From Mycosynbacter sp964593465 (GTDB lineage Bacteria > Patescibacteriota > Saccharimonadia > Saccharimonadales > Saccharimonadaceae): a stretch of 64,000 nt of DNA. Below, in pieces: positions 59,485 through 64,000 of this stretch (position 1 is its first letter; each line of letters begins with the position of its first letter). The stretch is from positions 127,947-191,946 of the forward strand of contig CAZQJY010000001.1 of NCBI GenBank assembly GCA_964593465.1, written 5' to 3'. Under the pieces are notes generated by a model, which did no database searches, was not told the DNA's origin, and saw nothing but the letters and a program-made list of their open reading frames with translations. The position numbers were made by a program, and so were the translations under genes.

Positions 59485-60827
59485 GATAGCTTCTTTCGAA
59501 GCCAGTCGTCGATTGAACCTGCGCCCATGCCAAGTACGAGGTGTCCTGCGTTGAAATGGCGCACAATTTCGTTCCAGAGTGCGTCGTCGAACTCGGTGAG
59601 ATGGAGATTGTCTGGCGAGAGGTTGTTGGTGAGCTCGACGGGGGTGAGAATCTTAAGATTTGGGTCTTCACGCGAGAGGTAGGTAGGGAGCCAGTAGATC
59701 TCATCGGCATCTTTAAATATCTCGTCTGTGTATTGTTCTTTGATTTCGTGTTGACGGATGTTTTGGTGTGGTTGGTAGACGAGCACGACATAGTCAGAGA
59801 TTTCACGTGCCATTTGCAAGGTGGCGGTGATTTCGGAGGGATGGTGGCCATAGTCGCTATAGAGGTTATTGGCAAGACGTTCGAAGCGGCGGATAGTGCC
59901 AGGGAAACTTTCTAGAATAGTTTGGACGATACGCTCATTGGCAGTGTCCTTTTTCTCAGGCCCATTCGCTGCTAACTGATTTTTTTTGTCTTGGCTCGCT
60001 CCTGCGGGAAACGCAGGGCCTTCGAAAAAGACACTATCAATTCGCTCGACAGCTTTGATGGCAAGGGTTGCATTGCGCCGATTATGCTCGCCTGCAATCT
60101 TGAGCGGCAAGACCTCATCTGCTTGCAAAATCCACGAGTTGGTGCTGCCTGCAAAGTTGATGTAATCGGCATCTTGCTGCCAGAGGATTGTATGGTCAGA
60201 CTGCTCGATAAACTGGCGAAAAGCAGTTTTGTATTCTTCTTCTGTAGGGTAAGTATCGGGATGGTCGTAGTCTATCGACACGATAACACTTAGGTGAGGA
60301 TGAAACTTGAGGAAGTTGCGATCGAACTCGTCGCATTCATATACAAAGTAATTTGCGTTTGGATTGAACTTACCGCTTGGTCCAAAGCTAATCTGACTGC
60401 CAACACTATAGCTCACTGGCATTCCAAGTTGCTCAAAAGCCCAAATAAGCATGCCTGTGACAGTAGTTTTTCCATGGGTGCCAGCTACAGCAATAAGTTT
60501 TTGCCCGCTGTGTTGGATAAGATGCTCAAGTAAGCTATCGCGCTTGGTGGTGCGGATGCCTAGTGTTTGTGCAGCAACAAGCTCTGGGTGATCGACTGGC
60601 AGTGCGGCGGTATAGACAAACCAGTCTATGGGGGCGGCGGCATGAATTTCGTGCAAATAGTCGCCTGTTTGCACACCAATACGTAGTTGCACGCCCTGAT
60701 TAGATAGCTCGCGTGTTGTGAGGCTATCGTTGAGGTCGGAGCCAATTACCGTGTGGCCTGCATCGATTGCCATTTGAGCGAGCGGTCCGAGCCCGACTCC
60801 ACCTATACCAGAGAAGTAAATATTCAT
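59481..60827 (-). CDS. murC: UDP-N-acetylmuramate-L-alanine ligase
   Basis: A 448-residue three-domain Mur ligase. NIYFSGIGGVGLGPLA is the N-terminal Rossmann motif of MurC/Mpl, IAVAGTHGKTTVTGMLIW is the ATP-binding P-loop, KIAGEHNRRNATLAI is the central signature, and YGHHPSEITATLQM starts the C-terminal domain. It adds L-Ala to UDP-MurNAc in the cytoplasm. The related Mpl recycling enzyme cannot be fully excluded, but GTHGKTT and YSDYGHHPSE fit MurC. About 30 residues near 280-310 form a charged insert. Confidence 0.94.
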   Translation of the reverse strand: MNIYFSGIGGVGLGPLAQMAIDAGHTVIGSDLNDSLTTRELSNQGVQLRIGVQTGDYLHEIHAAAPIDWFVYTAALPVDHPELVAAQTLGIRTTKRDSLLEHLIQHSGQKLIAVAGTHGKTTVTGMLIWAFEQLGMPVSYSVGSQISFGPSGKFNPNANYFVYECDEFDRNFLKFHPHLSVIVSIDYDHPDTYPTEEEYKTAFRQFIEQSDHTILWQQDADYINFAGSTNSWILQADEVLPLKIAGEHNRRNATLAIKAVERIDSVFFEGPAFPAGASQDKKNQLAANGPEKKDTANERIVQTILESFPGTIRRFERLANNLYSDYGHHPSEITATLQMAREISDYVVLVYQPHQNIRQHEIKEQYTDEIFKDADEIYWLPTYLSREDPNLKILTPVELTNNLSPDNLHLTEFDDALWNEIVRHFNAGHLVLGMGAGSIDDWLRKKLS

Positions 60828-60836
60828 GTTATACCT

Positions 60837-60842
60837 ATTTTA
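60837..60842 (-). promoter_or_regulatory. -10 box for murC
   Basis: TAAAAT on the minus strand, 9 nt before the ATG. Confidence 0.4.
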
Positions 60843-60907
60843 TACTACTTGGAAATAAGAGGCGAGTGTGGTGTAATGGTAGGTGAATAGGAAACCATAA
60901 AACAAAC

Positions 60908-62131
60908 ATGTTTAGATCGTTTATGTATCGTATGCTGCAGCGCCGACATTTTTGGCGCTATGCTACGTTTAGTCAAGTTGCGGAGTTGTATACGGCGCGT
61001 TTGCTGCGCCAGACTGGCAATGCCATGGTTGCAACATTCGTAGCTATCTACATGTATAAAAATGGCTATGATTTGCACTATATAGCAGGGTACTATGCGG
61101 TGTATTTTGCGTTCAAGGCATTTATTAGTTGGCCAAGTGCAATGTTTGTGGCACGATTTGGCCCCAAGCATGCTATGTTGGTTGCGAATATTATTAGTAT
61201 TCCATCGCTCATAGCTTTTTCATTTCTCGACGATATCGGGTTATGGGCGCTTGTGGCTTTTACGCTGTGCCAGGGTACATCGATGGTGCTCTATGGTATC
61301 GCGCATCTTACGGGGTTTTCAAAAGTGAAAAGCGATATCAATGCCGGTAAGGAGATTGGATACATGAACATTGTAGACAAGGTGGCAGCGGGCATTAGTC
61401 CGCTGATAGGTGGTTTGATTGCTTGGCTGGTGAGTCCAGAGGTAACGATGTGGGTTGCTTCTGGATTGCTACTCGTGGCGGCGATTCCTCTGTTTCGCAG
61501 TGCCGAGCCCGTAATGCGGGGACAGAAACTTGATTTTCTTGGTTTTCCGTGGCGACAAACATGGCGCAGTATTCGTGCAGAGGTGGCTATTGGAATCGAC
61601 ACGGCTTCGGTTATGGTCATATGGCCATTGTTTCTTGCGACTGTGGTGTTTGCTAATTCTGCTTCGGCTGTATATGTCAAAATTGGTGCACTCTCTGCGG
61701 TGACGATTTTTGTCGGGTTGTTTGCGTCGCGTGCCTATGGCCTCGTGATAGATCGCAAAAAAGGTGGGGAATTGCTGCGCTATGCTACGATGGCAAAAGC
61801 CATAACCCATATGGTGCGCCCATTCGTCACAACGCCACTAGGGGCACTGCTTACTAACGTTATTAATGAGGCGGCAGCGGCAGGTTACTCTATGGCGTTT
61901 ATCCGTGGCATGTTTGATCTTGCGGATCGTACAGGGCACCGCATTGTCTACCTAACTCTTATAGAGTGTGCAATGAACATAGGCGGCATACTCATTGCGT
62001 TAGTGATGGTTGCGGTGTTTACTATTGTGAGTAGTCCACAAATAGGGTTTGGTACTGTATTTGTAGTGGCGGGACTACTGTCACTATTCATCATGTCCGC
62101 GCGTTTTCCTCTCTATCGGCGCGGTACGTAA
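60908..62131 (+). CDS. MFS transporter, subfamily unclear
   Basis: The 407-residue protein has about 12 spans. It starts with a basic cytoplasmic segment and TARLLRQTGNAMVATFVAIY. A motif A-like segment follows (SWPSAMFVARFGPKHAMLV), and ITHMVRPFVTTPLGALLTNV comes later. It lies divergent from murC, with 80 nt between the two starts. No substrate can be suggested from sequence. Confidence 0.85.
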   Translation: MFRSFMYRMLQRRHFWRYATFSQVAELYTARLLRQTGNAMVATFVAIYMYKNGYDLHYIAGYYAVYFAFKAFISWPSAMFVARFGPKHAMLVANIISIPSLIAFSFLDDIGLWALVAFTLCQGTSMVLYGIAHLTGFSKVKSDINAGKEIGYMNIVDKVAAGISPLIGGLIAWLVSPEVTMWVASGLLLVAAIPLFRSAEPVMRGQKLDFLGFPWRQTWRSIRAEVAIGIDTASVMVIWPLFLATVVFANSASAVYVKIGALSAVTIFVGLFASRAYGLVIDRKKGGELLRYATMAKAITHMVRPFVTTPLGALLTNVINEAAAAGYSMAFIRGMFDLADRTGHRIVYLTLIECAMNIGGILIALVMVAVFTIVSSPQIGFGTVFVVAGLLSLFIMSARFPLYRRGT

Positions 62132-62167
62132 TTTGCTATACTAGCATAAGAAACATAGGTGGGAAAA

Positions 62168-62809
62168 GTGGCAGAACGGCGTAGAGTACGTAAGACAATC
62201 AAGAACCTCCAGCGTGTCAAAACGTGGCAGCTGGTTATTTTACTTGTACTTATGGGCTTTGTGTCGGCAACGTTTCTGCGACTCAATAATGTCGGCATGG
62301 ATCAGCGGCGCAAAGCTGTAGTAGCTGCAGACGAAGATGCAAACACCGCAGAAAAAGAAGAAATTACGCGTGCACGGCTGCAAGAACTACAGAGCTATGT
62401 AGCGAGTCATATGAATACGGGTAAAAATGATGTATATTTAGCAGCAAAGTACGAAAGAGACAAAGCAAGACTCATCGAAGATGCCTCCAAAAACAACGAA
62501 AGTGGCGAGGTGATTAATAAAAAAGTAGACGATATCTGCAAGCCCCAATTCTCGAACTACAACCAGGGATATGTAGATTGTTTTGCGCGAGAATATGCCA
62601 AATACGCCCCTGGTAGTGACCCTGTGTCTCGGGTACAGATGCCCGACCCAGATAGCTATAGAATGGTATACGCATCACCGCTTTGGTCGCCTGACTTTGC
62701 GGGATTTTCGCTGCTGGTGTGTTTTGCCATTGTCATTATGATTGTGGCGCGACTAGTGAGTCTTTTGGTGCTGGGAATCTTGCTCAAGATGAAGTACAGA
62801 GGCACCTAA
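62168..62809 (+). CDS. Two-span membrane protein, function unknown
   Basis: The 213-residue protein has a basic N-terminus, a span near ~20-40 (WQLVILLVLMGFVSATFLRL), an extracellular alpha-helical region with a possible disulfide (DDICKPQF and YVDCFARE), and a C-terminal span (~180-205, FSLLVCFAIVIMIVARLVS). AGGTGGG lies 5 nt before the GTG chosen; an in-frame GTG at 62159 overlaps that site. I do not recognise a family. A TATACT box lies at 62137-62142. Confidence 0.72.
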   Translation: MAERRRVRKTIKNLQRVKTWQLVILLVLMGFVSATFLRLNNVGMDQRRKAVVAADEDANTAEKEEITRARLQELQSYVASHMNTGKNDVYLAAKYERDKARLIEDASKNNESGEVINKKVDDICKPQFSNYNQGYVDCFAREYAKYAPGSDPVSRVQMPDPDSYRMVYASPLWSPDFAGFSLLVCFAIVIMIVARLVSLLVLGILLKMKYRGT

Positions 62810-62812
62810 GTG

Positions 62813-62842
62813 TTGACAATAGGGGTCGCATAGAGGTACGCT
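62813..62842 (+). promoter_or_regulatory. Promoter of 68-residue protein gene
   Basis: TTGACA (62813-62818) with TACGCT (62837-62842) at 18 nt; the -10 is only a partial match. Confidence 0.5.
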
Positions 62843-62884
62843 AGCTAGTGTAAGAAGTTATTTTAATAGGAGGTATACATTCTT

Positions 62885-63091
62885 ATGGCTTATAGTCACA
62901 CAAATTCAAAAGGCGTTACTTATTACCTGCACAAGTCAGACGTAACCCTTCGTGGTGGTAAAACTCAAACAATCTATTTCTTCGCAAAGAGCGAGAAAAA
63001 CGAAAAGGGTGAGCCAGTAGATCTTCCAGCAGATCGCGTTGTCAAAGAGAACCCACGCAACGGTTTCTTGACTGTTTCTAAGAAAAAATAA
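62885..63091 (+). CDS. Small 68-residue basic protein, function unknown
   Basis: The protein has repeated short beta-like segments (GVTYYLHKSDVTLRGG, TQTIYFFAKSEKNEKG) and ends in a basic tail (LTVSKKK). There is no signal peptide or membrane span. It has AGGAGG 10 nt before the ATG, its own promoter and a strong terminator, so it is a well-bounded single gene and probably highly expressed. I recognise no named family; nucleic-acid binding is possible from charge but not shown. Confidence 0.8.
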   Translation: MAYSHTNSKGVTYYLHKSDVTLRGGKTQTIYFFAKSEKNEKGEPVDLPADRVVKENPRNGFLTVSKKK

Positions 63092-63152
63092 GCTTGAACG
63101 CTTTGCCTGAAAATGCTATAGTTATAGCAAACAAACAGGTGCCAAACATTCG

Positions 63153-63179
63153 CCCCTGCCTTCCGCGGCAGGGGTTTTT
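63153..63179 (+). terminator. Intrinsic terminator of small-protein gene
   Basis: An 8-bp GC-rich stem (63153-63160 with 63167-63174) and five T (63175-63179). Confidence 0.92.
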
Positions 63180-63187
63180 GGTTGTGA

Positions 63188-63216
63188 TTGATTTTTAAAT
63201 ATAAGTGTGATATAAT
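63188..63216 (+). promoter_or_regulatory. Promoter of 181-residue protein gene
   Basis: TTGATT (63188-63193), 17-nt spacer, TATAAT (63211-63216), 6 nt before the ATG: another leaderless start. Confidence 0.7.
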
Positions 63217-63222
63217 AATAGT

Positions 63223-63768
63223 ATGAACGAACTGCTATCGTACTCGGATATTGATGCTCCGCGTGATGGGATTAATGATGACGGGGATATTATTCCGATA
63301 GACAGTGAGCCACAATACATATCTCCCCCGACTAATATATTTGATCATCGACTAGTTGGGTCTATAGAGACTACTGAATCTGGGCCAAGTGTGACACTTG
63401 CTGACAGGGCTGCGGCACTGACTGCGATTATGGCGTACTACAACAAACGTAGCATGACACGAGGTAGTAAGAAGCAACTGTCTGTTCCAGACAGTAAGTT
63501 TAAGGCTCGATACGAGAATCCAGAAGATGTGCAGGCTGGCGCAGAGCGTAAGGTAAGGGATTTGTATTCTGTATACATGCAAGGGATTGCGACACTTGCA
63601 GCGGTCGATAGCCCATACGAAACCAGTAGCAGCGGTACGAGGAACCTTCACCCAGATGTTGTGGATATAAAGCATGAGCTTAACGAGGCATTTCTTGATG
63701 GCAATTCTAATGCTACAGAGCGCCATAAGGTAGTGACAACTGCGCGACGCGTTGCAAAGATAAAATAG
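63223..63768 (+). CDS. Hypothetical soluble protein
   Basis: The 181-residue protein has an acidic N-terminus (DIDAPRDGINDDGDIIPIDS) and a helical C-terminal half (DRAAALTAIMAYYNKRSMTR and KVRDLYSVYMQGIATLAAV). No signal peptide, span or known motif is visible. It is the last gene before the structured intergenic region and the tRNA. Antisense frames of similar length exist, but the sense frame has a promoter and a better codon pattern. Confidence 0.7.
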   Translation: MNELLSYSDIDAPRDGINDDGDIIPIDSEPQYISPPTNIFDHRLVGSIETTESGPSVTLADRAAALTAIMAYYNKRSMTRGSKKQLSVPDSKFKARYENPEDVQAGAERKVRDLYSVYMQGIATLAAVDSPYETSSSGTRNLHPDVVDIKHELNEAFLDGNSNATERHKVVTTARRVAKIK

Positions 63769-63783
63769 GCTGGTAGGAAATCG
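63768..63783. repeat. Imperfect copy of tRNA-Met 3' segment
   Basis: GGCTGGTAGGAAATCG matches the T-arm/acceptor part of the tRNA-Met at 63953-63967 (GGCTGGTAGGAATCG) with one inserted A, in the same orientation. It may be a tRNA-derived attachment-site remnant or chance. Confidence 0.5.
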
Positions 63784-63883
63784 CAAACAAGTTTGCTCCT
63801 CCACTCATTTACAAAACAAAATAGCATTCGCTGCTTTGTTTTGCGTCATTCGCTACACCGGATCCCTTTTGCTCCGCAAAAGG
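63783..63883. ncRNA. Three tandem hairpins, possible structured RNA
   Basis: Stems are GCAAA/TTTGC (63783-63796), CAAAACAAA/TTTGTTTTG (63812-63843, with an inner AGC/GCT), and CCTTTTGC/GCAAAAGG (63865-63883). CATTCGCT occurs twice (63825-63832, 63847-63854). The region has no credible ORF. It could be a small RNA, a 3' UTR or a genomic interspersed element. Confidence 0.35.
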
Positions 63884-63905
63884 ACGGTTCGACTTGCTGC
63901 AATCT

Positions 63906-63952
63906 CCACCACGAAAAAATCAGGCCTTTAGCGCCTGATTTTTTCGTGGTGG
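63906..63952 (-). terminator. Terminator hairpin overlapping tRNA-Met 3' end
   Basis: A perfect 20-bp stem (63906-63925 with 63933-63952) around a 7-nt loop, with an A6/T6 run inside. Its tRNA-side arm contains the CCA, the discriminator and the last two acceptor bases of the tRNA. Confidence 0.88.
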
Positions 63953-64000
63953 GGCTGGTAGGAATCGAACCTACTACCAAGTGGTTATGAGCCGCCTGCT
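63947..64000 (-). tRNA. tRNA-Met (CAT anticodon), 5' part outside window
   Basis: On the minus strand the sequence ends CAGCCCC-A-CCA, with T arm GTAGG-TTCGATT-CCTAC and anticodon loop CTCATAA (CAT). The acceptor lacks the A72 of initiator tRNA, so this is an elongator Met, or an Ile2 if the C34 is converted to lysidine. About 25 nt of the 5' half are missing. Confidence 0.85.

Noticed and set aside
63352..63804. 150-residue antisense frame over the last hypothetical gene
   Set aside because: It begins in the hairpin region, and the sense frame has a promoter with correct spacing.
63793..63990. 65-residue plus-strand frame at the right end
   Set aside because: It runs through the hairpins, the terminator and into the tRNA; its end resembles the usual false translation of tRNA sequence.
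1..64000. Alternative genetic code (TGA read as glycine)
   Set aside because: TGA is used as a correctly placed stop, for example in sucD at 848-850 overlapping the next ATG; no TGA occurs within conserved protein motifs.
1..64000. Insertion sequences, prophage or toxin-antitoxin modules
   Set aside because: No transposase, integrase or phage structural motif was seen. The AbrB-like protein could be mistaken for an antitoxin, but its partner gene is a 563-residue MFS exporter, not a toxin.

Overview
The window looks like part of the chromosome of a Patescibacteria (CPR) cell, most likely a Candidatus Saccharibacteria (TM7) genome. This is an inference from gene content, not from a marker gene. 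The supporting signs are a Gram-positive (monoderm) envelope set (LytR-CpsA-Psr protein, TagGH-type exporter, CDP-glycerol/CDP-ribitol enzymes, LGFP-repeat wall protein), very short intergenic spaces, many overlapping genes, many apparently leaderless start sites, an aspartyl-tRNA synthetase with non-discriminating residues, and small unrecognised membrane proteins. Standard TGA stops are used throughout. A run of exactly 100 N (12966-13065) marks a scaffold gap, so this is draft or metagenome assembly sequence.

Layout. 1-8308 (minus): a GT4 glycosyltransferase cut by the window edge, an out-of-context succinyl-CoA synthetase pair (sucD, sucC), a GT2 and a double-domain GT4 glycosyltransferase, an OmpA-like anchored protein, and another GT4. 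8385-14742 (plus): a Wzm/Wzt-type ABC exporter, a diverged TagF-like protein and two DUF4422 glycosyltransferases that share identical segments flanking the assembly gap. 14739-21311 (minus): a secreted LGFP-repeat protein, a membrane-anchored protein, UDP-galactopyranose mutase (glf), a GT4, a NUDIX hydrolase and galE. 21375-25972 (plus): an RNB-domain protein, a cytidylyltransferase-fold protein, glmS and an LCP ligase. 26003-36697 (plus): a teichoic-acid-like block with four TagF-family proteins, tagD, a TagGH exporter and a bifunctional CDP-ribitol synthase. 36721-41029: a GT4, a WbaP-type initiating sugar transferase, a WaaL/Wzy-like membrane protein and a LexA-like DNA-binding protein. 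41074-63768: mostly housekeeping and small envelope proteins (degenerate beta-lactamase-fold protein, tRNA-Asn, CorA, BrkB/YihY, MFS exporters, DsbA-like oxidoreductase, aspS, MutY-like glycosylase, trmB, NUDIX, YjjX-like NTPase, murC). A tRNA-Met runs off the right edge.

How the genes work together. About half the window makes surface glycans. glmS feeds UDP-GlcNAc. galE and glf give UDP-galactofuranose. TagD and the cytidylyltransferase/reductase fusion would give CDP-glycerol and CDP-ribitol. The TagF-like proteins polymerise or prime polyol-phosphate chains, and two separate two-component ABC exporters carry polymers out. The LCP protein would attach them to peptidoglycan, and LGFP repeats would bind the finished wall. 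The WbaP and WaaL-like pair suggests an additional undecaprenyl-linked glycan.

The most unusual points are the complete polyol-phosphate (teichoic-acid-like) locus in a CPR-type genome, including a 1059-residue TagF-HAD fusion; the large number of starts with a -10 box only 6-15 nt upstream; both tRNA genes having terminator hairpins that fold in their own CCA ends; and a strongly expressed-looking 30-residue protein of unknown function.
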